Assembly (NCBI GenBank): GCA_900541185.1
Contig: UQIQ01000006.1
Location: 1 to 53,696, forward strand
Direction of reading: 5' to 3'
Origin: an uncultured Collinsella sp.
GTDB taxonomy: Bacteria; Actinomycetota; Coriobacteriia; Coriobacteriales; Coriobacteriaceae
Length of the DNA stretch: 53,696 nucleotides
Below are positions 25,544 through 37,612 of this stretch, piece after piece; position 1 is the stretch's first letter, and each line of letters begins with the position of its first letter. The position numbers and the translations under genes are program-made. The notes under the pieces are model-generated. The model did not search any database and was not told the origin of the DNA. It saw only the letters and a program-made list of their open reading frames with translations.

Positions 25544-26020
25544 CTACAAATCAAAACTTGTTACGATGCGTTTTTTCTCGCTAGCAACCTGCCTTACCTC
25601 GAACTCGATTCCATCAGCCATGGCTTTCTTAATTTCATTAATATCGGATTGGGAAAGGCGCACAGCAGGGCCAAGCTCCTTTACGCTATCCCCCAACGGT
25701 CGAGCGCCGCCTAAATTCACAGACGTTATTTTTGGACACGCACGCGCAACTTCACAGGCGTCATGTACATTTCCCGCAACAACAATTAGCTCGTATTTAT
25801 CCACCGCGCTTCCGTTAAGGGCCACGATGGAATCTTCTACACTTTTGACAACCAATTTGGCATCAGCGGGTTTTGCAATTCGCAGCGCTTGAATTCGCTC
25901 TTTGCTTGCGGCGTACTCATCTGAAACCACAAGAATAGCGTTTGCTTCAAGCGTTGGATACCAAGAGAACACGGTCTGCCCATGCACTAACCGGCTATCG
26001 ACGCGACACAGTTTAATCAT
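25544..26020 (-). CDS. PTS mannose/fructose/sorbose family IIB component
   Basis: 158 aa from the ATG at 26020 (AAAGGGG upstream); an extended frame to 26074 runs into the palindrome and is rejected. The phosphorylated residue is His13 in CRVDSRLVHGQTVFSW. First gene of a IIB-IIC-IID operon that lacks the matching mannose-type IIA, which must come from elsewhere. A 38-bp palindrome lies 46 nt upstream. Confidence 0.95.
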   Translation of the reverse strand: MIKLCRVDSRLVHGQTVFSWYPTLEANAILVVSDEYAASKERIQALRIAKPADAKLVVKSVEDSIVALNGSAVDKYELIVVAGNVHDACEVARACPKITSVNLGGARPLGDSVKELGPAVRLSQSDINEIKKAMADGIEFEVRQVASEKKRIVTSFDL

Positions 26021-26065
26021 TTTGCCCCTTTCTCGACTTGAACACAGACAATCATCCTTGACTGC

Positions 26066-26103
26066 TAATGGCATATTACGTCATATGACGTAATATGCCA
26101 TTA
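26066..26103. promoter_or_regulatory. 38-bp perfect palindrome upstream of the PTS operon
   Basis: A gapless palindrome centred between 26084 and 26085; each 19-nt half reads TAATGGCATATTACGTCAT outward-in. Its position, 46 nt before the IIB start, suits an operator overlapping the promoter or leader. The neighbouring GntR/UTRA regulator is the obvious candidate binder. As RNA it would form a long stem. A direct TTGAA repeat lies just upstream (26114-26126). Confidence 0.75.
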
Positions 26104-26190
26104 CATAATATCTTGAACGGTTGAATATCACCGCTAAATGGTATTTATCTCTAAAAACAGGAGGTGCAGCCCGTCTAGACACAGTGCGTC

Positions 26191-26273
26191 GGGGCGAGAG
26201 GGGCCGAGTTTCCTCCTGAGCGACTCTGCTTGCAGCCGGAGCGAAAGGGGGAAATCTCGGCCCCTCCCGCCCC
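26191..26273 (-). terminator. Long imperfect hairpin downstream of carB
   Basis: The arms, about 28 nt each (26191-26217 and 26246-26273), begin GGGGCGAGAGGGGCCGAG and pair almost completely; the loop is about 28 nt. It starts 17 nt after the carB stop. No T-run follows, so termination is assumed from position only. Confidence 0.5.
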
Positions 26274-26289
26274 GGCCGGGCAGCTCGAC

Positions 26290-29604
<3,315 letters not shown>

Positions 29605-29605
29605 G

Positions 29606-31045
29606 TTAGTTCTCCTCGGTCTCAGCGGTCTCGGACTCAGCAAAGTTCCAGCCGGCAAGGCGGTCCTTCGCGGTATCGATGTCCAGGTAGCTCTCCTCGC
29701 CGTCCATGAGTCGCGTAAAGGCGGTAAAGAGATAGTGGGCATCGGTGGGGCCAGGCGAGGCCTCGGGGTGGTACTGGACCGAGAAGCACGGGGCGTCGAG
29801 CAGCTGGATGCCCTCGGCGGTGCCGTCGTTGAGGTTCACATGTGTCAGGCGAATGCGGCCAAAGCGCTCGTTCATCACGACCGGCGCGATTCCACGGCGC
29901 ACCCAGACGCGCAGATCTCCATCAGCCGCATGCTCGGTCTCGCCGCCGGAAAGCTCGGGGACAAGCTTGCCCAAGCTGGGGAACAGCAGGCCAAAGCCAT
30001 GGTTTTGCGCGGTGATCTCCACGCGACGGCTTACCAGGTTCATAACCGGCTGGTTGCCACCGCGGTGACCGAACTTAAGCTTTTCCATCTGGGCGCCGCA
30101 GGCCAGGCTGATCATCTGGTGACCAAGACAAATACCAAAGACCGGCACCTTGCCGATCAGCTGCTGCACCTGCTCGTAGGTCTCCACCACGGCGTCGGGG
30201 TCGCCGGGGCCATTGGACAAAAAGACACCGTCGGGATTCATGTCGAGTACCTCACTCGCGGGCGTATCCCACGGCACGACGGTAAGGTCGCAGCCGGCGC
30301 GGACCAGCCCCTCCAGAATGCCGCGCTTCACACCGCAGTCGTAGGCGACCACTTTGTGACGGGCAGGAGCGGCAGCCGCAAGCGCAAAGTCATGCGTGGC
30401 AGGCAGATCGGCGGCCACAAACTCGTGAGGCGCGGGGCAGCTCACGGTCTTGACCAGGTTCTCGCCTACCAGCGTGGGCGCTGCGGCCAGACGCTCGGCA
30501 AGCTCGTCGACGTCGAAGACCTCGGTCGAGATAATGCCCATCTTGGAACCATTGTCGCGCAGATGGCGCACTAGAGCGCGGGTGTCGATACCCTCGATAG
30601 CGACGATGCCGTGAGCGCGCAGGTACTCCGGCACGCTGACGGCCGAGCGCCAGTTAGAAGGCGTGGCGCACATGTCGCGAACGATCATGCCGCGCATAGC
30701 CGGAGCGCTCGCAGGGCGCACGGCGTCGCCGGGGAAGGCCGACTGGACGTCGGTCTCGTCGATACCGTAATTGCCGATCTGCGGATAGGTCATAGTTACG
30801 ATTTGGCCGGCATAACTCGGGTCGGTCATGACCTCAAAGTAGCCCTCGAGCGAGGTGTTGAAGCAGACTTCGCCGGTCACGGTGCCCTCGGCGCCGCATG
30901 CACGTCCATAAAAAATGGTCCCATCCTCAAGATACAGGATGCAGGGACCACAGGTGCCCTTGCTGGTTTTGGCCAGCATACGCTGGCAAAGCTCGCTGGG
31001 CGCGAAGGTGCGGGCGGCAGCGCCCGCGGTATGGTTGTTCGCCAT
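29606..31045 (-). CDS. carA: Carbamoyl-phosphate synthase small subunit (glutaminase)
   Basis: 479 aa from the ATG at 31045 (AAGGAG upstream), about 100 residues longer than typical CarA. The N-terminal domain has ILYLEDGTIFYGRACG and FNTSLEGYFEVMTDPSYAGQIVTMTYPQIGNYG. Class I glutaminase domain: nucleophile Cys306 in VFGICLGHQM, His426/Glu428 in YHPEAS. Extra length comes from a ~30-residue N-terminus, an insertion at about 355-395 between QNHGFGLLF and RLTHVNLNDGT, and a ~35-residue tail. Translation is probably controlled by the PyrR-like hairpin just upstream. Confidence 0.97.
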   Translation of the reverse strand: MANNHTAGAAARTFAPSELCQRMLAKTSKGTCGPCILYLEDGTIFYGRACGAEGTVTGEVCFNTSLEGYFEVMTDPSYAGQIVTMTYPQIGNYGIDETDVQSAFPGDAVRPASAPAMRGMIVRDMCATPSNWRSAVSVPEYLRAHGIVAIEGIDTRALVRHLRDNGSKMGIISTEVFDVDELAERLAAAPTLVGENLVKTVSCPAPHEFVAADLPATHDFALAAAAPARHKVVAYDCGVKRGILEGLVRAGCDLTVVPWDTPASEVLDMNPDGVFLSNGPGDPDAVVETYEQVQQLIGKVPVFGICLGHQMISLACGAQMEKLKFGHRGGNQPVMNLVSRRVEITAQNHGFGLLFPSLGKLVPELSGGETEHAADGDLRVWVRRGIAPVVMNERFGRIRLTHVNLNDGTAEGIQLLDAPCFSVQYHPEASPGPTDAHYLFTAFTRLMDGEESYLDIDTAKDRLAGWNFAESETAETEEN

Positions 31046-31048
31046 AGT

Positions 31049-31084
31049 TCTCCTTCCCGGTCTCACAGGACCGGCTTAAAGGTG
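31049..31084 (-). promoter_or_regulatory. PyrR-binding-type RNA hairpin in carA leader
   Basis: The minus strand reads CCTTTAAGCCGGTCC, TGTGAGA, CCGGGAAGGAG. The CCGG stems enclose a GTCCTGTGAGAC loop, and the 3' side runs into the AAGGAG ribosome site of carA. This resembles the actinobacterial pyr leader in which PyrR with UMP blocks ribosome access. No pyrR gene is in the window. The AT-rich stretch 31085-31205 upstream should hold the promoter. Confidence 0.72.
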
Positions 31085-31210
31085 TGTAGTTAGGCCTCGC
31101 GGTATTGTAACCGTAAGCATGCCTCATGGCGTTAATTTCATCGAAATGTTTACGAAATGATAATTATGACTTTCTATGCATAATGATTTTTTAATCCCCG
31201 TCCCAGAAAA

Positions 31211-31246
31211 ATCATCCCGCGGGGCTTGTGGCTCACGCGGGATGAT
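31211..31246 (-). terminator. Terminator after the 31253 gene
   Basis: ATCATCCCGCG and CGCGGGATGAT are perfect 11-bp arms. The minus strand continues TTTTTCTGGG. It begins 7 nt after the stop. Confidence 0.85.
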
Positions 31247-31252
31247 GGCCTC

Positions 31253-32218
31253 TTACTTTTTCTTGTCCTGCTCCAGCAGTTCGGACGGTGTGCGATCGGG
31301 CTTGCCGCCGCGGAAAATCTCGCGGCCATGCAGACGATGCTCCAGGTCACGCTCGGCCTTTTCCTCGTCAATCTTGGTCTGGCTCACCACCGGGTCCTCA
31401 ATCAACGACGACACCGAGTTCACCTGCTTCTGAATGCGCTCGGCGATGGTGTCATCCATACTCACGATGCGCATCTTCCAGTCGATACTCGTGGCGTTGG
31501 ATGAGCTCTTGGTCCACACGAACGTCAAAATGGCGCTCTGGTGGCCCCGCGCGGGGAACATGCCAAAGAAGGAATCGTGCTGAATGTTGCTATCCTCGTC
31601 GATATAGGCGTGAACGTTATACACCACGCGGTCGATCTTATCGTTGAGCAGCGCGTTGGTCGCAAGCGCCGCGGCCTGGATCTGCCCGTTGGACAGCAGC
31701 TCGAGCTCGTTGGCAGACGATGTGTCCAACACCGTCACCTCGACCGTGCCCGTACGCTCATCGGCTTCATCGACGGTAAAGTCGAGCGGGAACTGCGTAA
31801 AGCCGTTGCCCCACTCAAGGCCGCCCTTCAGCGCCGTCGAAACGGTATCGACCGAAACGCTCTCGGACAGGTTGGCGGTATTCAGGCGACGCATCACGCC
31901 GTAGCCAATCTGCATGCCCACGATCAGCACCAAGATGCCGATAACCACGGCCATGGCAGTCTTCGTAATGGTATGGCTCACCTGCGAACCCGAAGGATCG
32001 TCCTCGGACAGCGGGTCGATATGTTTTGCCTGGCTCGCGCGGTCCTCGCTGCGCAGCTGCGCTAGCGCCGCTTTGTCACCGCGCTTGGCCGCAGCCTCCT
32101 TCTCACGCATGCGCTCGGTACGCTTTTTGGCGAGCGTGGGATCCAAGACGCCGGATGCATCGATTTCGGAGAATAACTCCGTCACTTCTTCCGGAGTCAA
32201 AGGGTTCTTGTCAGCCAT
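31253..32218 (-). CDS. Single-pass membrane protein of unknown function
   Basis: 321 aa, not recognised. Residues 1-80 are highly charged and cytoplasmic (KKRTERMREKEAAAKRGDK, SEDRASQAKHIDPLSEDD). One membrane helix at about 84-107 (TAMAVVIGILVLIVGMQIGYGV) is followed by a ~165-residue domain rich in beta-strand patterns (FPLDFTVDEADERTGTVEVTVLD, SAILTFVWTKSSSNATSIDWKMRIVSMDD), then a charged tail ending DKKK. It lies 19 nt after an ABC exporter gene, so the two may act together. AGGAAG precedes the ATG. Confidence 0.8.
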   Translation of the reverse strand: MADKNPLTPEEVTELFSEIDASGVLDPTLAKKRTERMREKEAAAKRGDKAALAQLRSEDRASQAKHIDPLSEDDPSGSQVSHTITKTAMAVVIGILVLIVGMQIGYGVMRRLNTANLSESVSVDTVSTALKGGLEWGNGFTQFPLDFTVDEADERTGTVEVTVLDTSSANELELLSNGQIQAAALATNALLNDKIDRVVYNVHAYIDEDSNIQHDSFFGMFPARGHQSAILTFVWTKSSSNATSIDWKMRIVSMDDTIAERIQKQVNSVSSLIEDPVVSQTKIDEEKAERDLEHRLHGREIFRGGKPDRTPSELLEQDKKK

Positions 32219-32237
32219 AAACTTCCTGTCATATCAA

Positions 32238-34010
32238 TCAGTCGAGCTCGTGCGCACGCGCACCTTCGAACTGCATTCGATAGTAACGGGCATAGGTGCC
32301 GCCACGGGCGAGAAGCTCCTCGTGCGTGCCACGCTCCACAACGCGACCATGCTCAACGGTCGCAATCTCGTCGGCATGCTTAATGGTCGAAAGACGGTGG
32401 GCGATAATAATCGTGGTGCGGCCGCGTGCCAGCTCTTCGAGTGACTCCTGCACCGCCTCCTCGCTCTCGTTATCCAAAGCACTCGTCGCCTCGTCCAAAA
32501 TCAGGATCTTGGGGTTCTTGAGAAACACGCGCGCGATGGCAACGCGCTGCTTCTGTCCGCCCGAAAGACGGCTGCCGCGCTCGCCCACCACGGTGTCGTA
32601 GCCCTGCGGAAGCGACTCGATAAAGGCATCGATGTTGGCGCGACGGGCGGCCTCGGCGATCTCTTCTGCCGTGGCGCCCGGCTTGCCGTAGGCGATGTTC
32701 TCGCCAATCGTACCGTCAAATAGATAGACATCCTGCTGCACCAGGCCGATGGCGCGGCGCAGGCTCTGCTGCGTCACATCGCGCACGTCCTGGCCGTCGA
32801 TGCTAATGGATCCGGCAGCCACGTCATAAAAGCGCGGCAGCAGCGAACAGGTCGTGGACTTGCCACCGCCCGAAGGGCCAACCAAAGCGATGGTCTGCCC
32901 GGGCTTGATGGACAGATTCATATGGTCGATAACGGGACGCTCGTCGGCATAGCCCTCGCCCAGCTCGACATCCTCGTAGTTAAAGCACACGTCGTGATAC
33001 TCCACGGCGCCGGCAGTCACCTGCAGATCCGTAGCGCCCGGCTTGTCCTGGATATCCGGCGCGGTCGAGAGCACCTCGTCCATACGTTTAAAGCCGGCGA
33101 TAGCCTTCTGATACGTTTCGGCCGAATTGACGAGCGTCTCGAGCGGCGTGCAGAACAGCGAAATATAGAGTGCAAAGGTCGCCATATCGACCGCCTGCAG
33201 CTGTCCCTGGGCGACCAGCCAGCCGCCCAGCAGCACCACGATCACATAGAGCACACCCGAGAGCAGGCCATACGTCGCGGTATAGACGCCCATGGCGTGA
33301 TACATGTTCTCCTTGGACGAAAGGTAGCGATCGTTAGAGGCACGGAACTTGGCGCGCTCGGTCTCCTCGTTGGCAAAGCTCTTGACTACGCGCATGCCCG
33401 CAAGCGAATCCTGCAGCTGCGCATTGATGCCGCTGATCTTTTTGCGGTTGTCGCTAAAAACCTCGCGCATACGCATGTTCTGCCAAAACATGATGACCGC
33501 AAACGCCGCCGTCACCACGGCCATGGCGAGCGCCAGCACCGGGGCGATGGTAAAGAGGATCGCAAACGAGCCAATAATCTCGATGCCGCAGATGATGATC
33601 CACTCGGGCACGTGGTGCGCCGCCTCGCAGATATCGAACAGATCGTTGACCACGCGGCTCATCATGTCGCCCGAACTGTTGCGGTCGAAGTACGCAAAGC
33701 TAAAGCGCTCGTACTGGTCAAACAGGTCCTCGCGCATCTTGGACTCCATGCGCGCACCCATCACGTGGCCCCAGTAGCTCACAAAGTAGCGGCAGGCGCA
33801 GCGAACGGCATACATCAGCACCAGCCCCACCGCGATCATACCGAGCGCCTGCATAATGGCAGCCTGGCCCTGGGTAAACAGCCCACCGGTCAAATTGCGC
33901 AGAATAATAGGAAACGCAAGGTCAATGGCAGCAAGCACCAGAGCGCAAACAGTATCAGCAACAAAAAGCCCCATCTGGGGCTTGTAATACGAAAGAAACC
34001 TCTTCAGCAT
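32238..34010 (-). CDS. ABC exporter, fused permease and ATPase
   Basis: 590 aa half-transporter of the MsbA/LmrA type, working as a dimer. Six-helix membrane domain at about 1-300, with YERFSFAYFDRNSSGDMMSRVVNDL as the coupling region. ATPase domain: Walker A VGPSGGGKSTT, Q-loop GLVQQDVYLFDGTIGENI, signature RLSGGQKQRVAIARV, Walker B ILILDEATSALDNESE, switch His IIIAHRLSTIK. The substrate is unknown. GAGGATC precedes the ATG. Co-directional with the 31253 gene. Confidence 0.96.
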   Translation of the reverse strand: MLKRFLSYYKPQMGLFVADTVCALVLAAIDLAFPIILRNLTGGLFTQGQAAIMQALGMIAVGLVLMYAVRCACRYFVSYWGHVMGARMESKMREDLFDQYERFSFAYFDRNSSGDMMSRVVNDLFDICEAAHHVPEWIIICGIEIIGSFAILFTIAPVLALAMAVVTAAFAVIMFWQNMRMREVFSDNRKKISGINAQLQDSLAGMRVVKSFANEETERAKFRASNDRYLSSKENMYHAMGVYTATYGLLSGVLYVIVVLLGGWLVAQGQLQAVDMATFALYISLFCTPLETLVNSAETYQKAIAGFKRMDEVLSTAPDIQDKPGATDLQVTAGAVEYHDVCFNYEDVELGEGYADERPVIDHMNLSIKPGQTIALVGPSGGGKSTTCSLLPRFYDVAAGSISIDGQDVRDVTQQSLRRAIGLVQQDVYLFDGTIGENIAYGKPGATAEEIAEAARRANIDAFIESLPQGYDTVVGERGSRLSGGQKQRVAIARVFLKNPKILILDEATSALDNESEEAVQESLEELARGRTTIIIAHRLSTIKHADEIATVEHGRVVERGTHEELLARGGTYARYYRMQFEGARAHELD

Positions 34011-34040
34011 GTGATCCTCAAAGAAATATCAGCAACGTAA

Positions 34041-34080
34041 GGCCCTGGGACAAAGCAATCAGTAGTACTTGTCCCAGGGC
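34041..34080. repeat. Intergenic hairpin GCCCTGGGACAA
   Basis: GCCCTGGGACAA (34042-34053) and TTGTCCCAGGGC (34069-34080) are perfect 12-bp arms around a 15-nt loop. There is no T-run. It lies between the Nudix and ABC exporter genes and is another GGGAC palindrome. Confidence 0.75.
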
Positions 34081-34092
34081 TATCCCCACTCG

Positions 34093-34788
34093 TTAAAGCT
34101 CCGTGCCCCCAAGGCGGTGCGCGATGCTATCGCAGGCCAAGGCGCCCACGACGGTCTTGGCGTCTTCGATCTTGCCGTCGAGCACGGCGTCGATCAGCTC
34201 GTGCAGCGGCACCAGGTCCACGTTGACAAACTCGTCATCATCGGGGTTGGGCGCATCAAACTCGAGCTTGGTGGCCAAGTAGATGTGGATGATCTCATCG
34301 CAAAAACCGCAGGACGTGACAATCGACGTCAAAAAGCGAATACGACCAGCCCTAAAGCCCGTCTCCTCGTGCAGTTCGCGCTTGGCGCAATCGAGCGGGT
34401 CCTCGCCTGGATCGAGCTTGCCGGCGGGAATCTCGACCGTCACGCGGTCGATGGCGGTGCGGTACTGACGCACCAGTACGATCTTGCCGCTCTCGGTCAG
34501 TGCCACAACGGCCGCCGCACCCGGATGGCGAACGATATCGCGGGCGCTGCAGTGACCGTTGGGCAGCTCAACCTCAAGACGGTGGACGTCGAGGATCTTG
34601 CCCTTCCAGGCGCACTCCTCCGAAAGAATCTTCTCGTGCAGCTCGGCATCGTGCGGGTCGTCGTCGCCCAGCACCAGCGCCGGCTCGTCAGCGACCTCGC
34701 CACCAGGCTCGCCCTCGGCGTGCCCATACATGCGGCTGTCCTCTTCGACGATCTGCGCGTCCACGAGCTCTTCGTTCTTCTCGTCCAT
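34093..34788 (-). CDS. Nudix hydrolase (ADP-ribose pyrophosphatase-like)
   Basis: 231 aa. The Nudix box GEDPLDCAKRELHEETGF is intact, inside VEIPAGKLDPGEDP; VRQYRTAID upstream fits the ADP-ribose pyrophosphatase (NudF) subgroup. An acidic N-terminal extension of about 50 residues (NEELVDAQIVEEDSRM) has no clear role. Start: the ATG at 34788 is nine nt from GAGAGG, whereas the ATG at 34797 touches it. Follows purD after 21 nt. Confidence 0.92.
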   Translation of the reverse strand: MDEKNEELVDAQIVEEDSRMYGHAEGEPGGEVADEPALVLGDDDPHDAELHEKILSEECAWKGKILDVHRLEVELPNGHCSARDIVRHPGAAAVVALTESGKIVLVRQYRTAIDRVTVEIPAGKLDPGEDPLDCAKRELHEETGFRAGRIRFLTSIVTSCGFCDEIIHIYLATKLEFDAPNPDDDEFVNVDLVPLHELIDAVLDGKIEDAKTVVGALACDSIAHRLGGTEL

Positions 34789-34809
34789 CCGTCTCATTCC
34801 TCTCGGATT

Positions 34810-36114
34810 TTAGGCATCCCAGGCGTCGCGGCCGCGCAGCGCGCGCAGGCCGATATCGTGACGCAGGGTCTTGCCCTCAAAATCAATCTTCTCGCAGGCC
34901 TCGTAGGCAAGGTTGCGAGCGTTCTCGAACGTGTCGCCCAGAGCGGTCACGGCAAGCACGCGGCCACCATTGGTCACGAGCTGGCCGTCCACCACGGCAG
35001 TGCCCGCGTGGTACACGGTCACGTTCTCCATGGCCTCGGCATCGGCGATACCGGTAATGACCTTGCCTTTCTCGTAGCTGCCGGGATAACCCGCACTCGT
35101 CAGGACAACGGCCACGGCCCACTCGTCACGCCAGTCGAGTTCAATCTGGTCGAGCTCGCAGTTGGCACAAGCCAACATGACCTCGACCAGGTCGTTCTTA
35201 AGGCGCGGCAGAACGACCTGCGTCTCGGGGTCGCCAAAGCGGGCATTGAACTCCAGCACCTTGGGGCCGGCAGGCGTGAGCATAAAGCCGCCGTACAGGC
35301 AGCCGCGGTAGTCGATACCCTCGGCAGCGAGCTCGGCCACGGTCTGCTCCATGACCTTCACCATGGTGGCGTGCTCCTCATCGGTCACGATGGGCACCGG
35401 GCTGTAGACGCCCATGCCACCGGTGTTGGGGCCCTTGTCGCCCTCGAGCGCACGCTTGTGGTCCTGCGAGGTGGCCATGGGGCGCACGGTCTTGCCGTCG
35501 GTAAAGGCCAGCAGCGAGCACTCGGGACCAACGAGCATCTCCTCGATGACCACGGTATTGCCGGCATCGCCAAAGGTGCCGCCAAAGCACTCGCGCACGG
35601 CCTCCTCGGCCTGATCAAGTTCGGTCGCCACGATAACGCCCTTGCCCGCGGCAAGGCCGTCGGCCTTCACGACCAGCGGGGCGCCCTGCTCGCGCACGTA
35701 GGCGAGAGCCGAAGCCTCGTCGGTAAACGAACCATAGGCTGCCGTCGGAATGCCCGCACGCTCCATGAGCTGCTTGGAGAACAGCTTGGAGCCCTCCATC
35801 TGGGCGCCCTCGGCACCCGGGCCAAAGCAGGGAATACCCGCCGCGCGCACGGCGTCGGCCACGCCCGCCACGAGCGGAGCCTCGGGGCCAATTACCACGA
35901 GTCCGCATCCGTGGCTCTGCGCAAACGCCGCCACGGCCGCAGGATCGCAGTCGTCGAGAACAACGTTCTCGCCGCAGCTCGCGGTGCCGCCGTTACCCGG
36001 CGCGATGTAGAGCTTGCCGGCGCGCGGTGATGCTGCGAGCTTAGCTGCCAAAGCATGCTCACGGCCGCCGCTGCCCAACAACAGGATGTCGATGGTTTGA
36101 GTGTCCGCCTTCAA
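34810..36114 (-). CDS. purD: Phosphoribosylamine-glycine ligase (GARS), TTG start
   Basis: Second purine step. 434 aa when started at the TTG at 36114, which has GAGGAGG five nt upstream; a longer frame would overlap purA and exceed family size. ATP-grasp enzyme: DILLLGSGGREHALAAKL, IGPEAPLVAGVADAVRAAGIPCFGP, LVVKADGLAAGKGVIVA, KGPNTGGMGVYSP, FNARFGDPETQVVLPRL. A hairpin at 36169-36210 lies between it and purA. Confidence 0.97.
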   Translation of the reverse strand: MKADTQTIDILLLGSGGREHALAAKLAASPRAGKLYIAPGNGGTASCGENVVLDDCDPAAVAAFAQSHGCGLVVIGPEAPLVAGVADAVRAAGIPCFGPGAEGAQMEGSKLFSKQLMERAGIPTAAYGSFTDEASALAYVREQGAPLVVKADGLAAGKGVIVATELDQAEEAVRECFGGTFGDAGNTVVIEEMLVGPECSLLAFTDGKTVRPMATSQDHKRALEGDKGPNTGGMGVYSPVPIVTDEEHATMVKVMEQTVAELAAEGIDYRGCLYGGFMLTPAGPKVLEFNARFGDPETQVVLPRLKNDLVEVMLACANCELDQIELDWRDEWAVAVVLTSAGYPGSYEKGKVITGIADAEAMENVTVYHAGTAVVDGQLVTNGGRVLAVTALGDTFENARNLAYEACEKIDFEGKTLRHDIGLRALRGRDAWDA

Positions 36115-36168
36115 GGGTGCCTCCTCTATGGATGAACGGCCCGCTCCGCGCGAGCCCTTTGCAAGCAA

Positions 36169-36210
36169 ATATACCCCTCGGCCGCCCGTCCGGGCTGCAA
36201 AGGGGTATAT
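36169..36210. repeat. Hairpin between purA and purD
   Basis: ATATACCCCT (36169-36178) and AGGGGTATAT (36201-36210) pair, with an inner GCCC/GGGC. Only a short T stretch follows on the minus strand, so it may attenuate rather than stop transcription into purD. Confidence 0.6.
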
Positions 36211-36232
36211 CGCAATAACCAAATAGTCCCGA

Positions 36233-37519
<1,287 letters not shown>

Positions 37520-37612
37520 GTTTACTCCTTACATTCATGGACTGTCTACGCGCCACGCCGGCACGCAGAAGCACAAAACATTCCCAGTATACCCGTGCAA
37601 CGGGCGCCTGTC

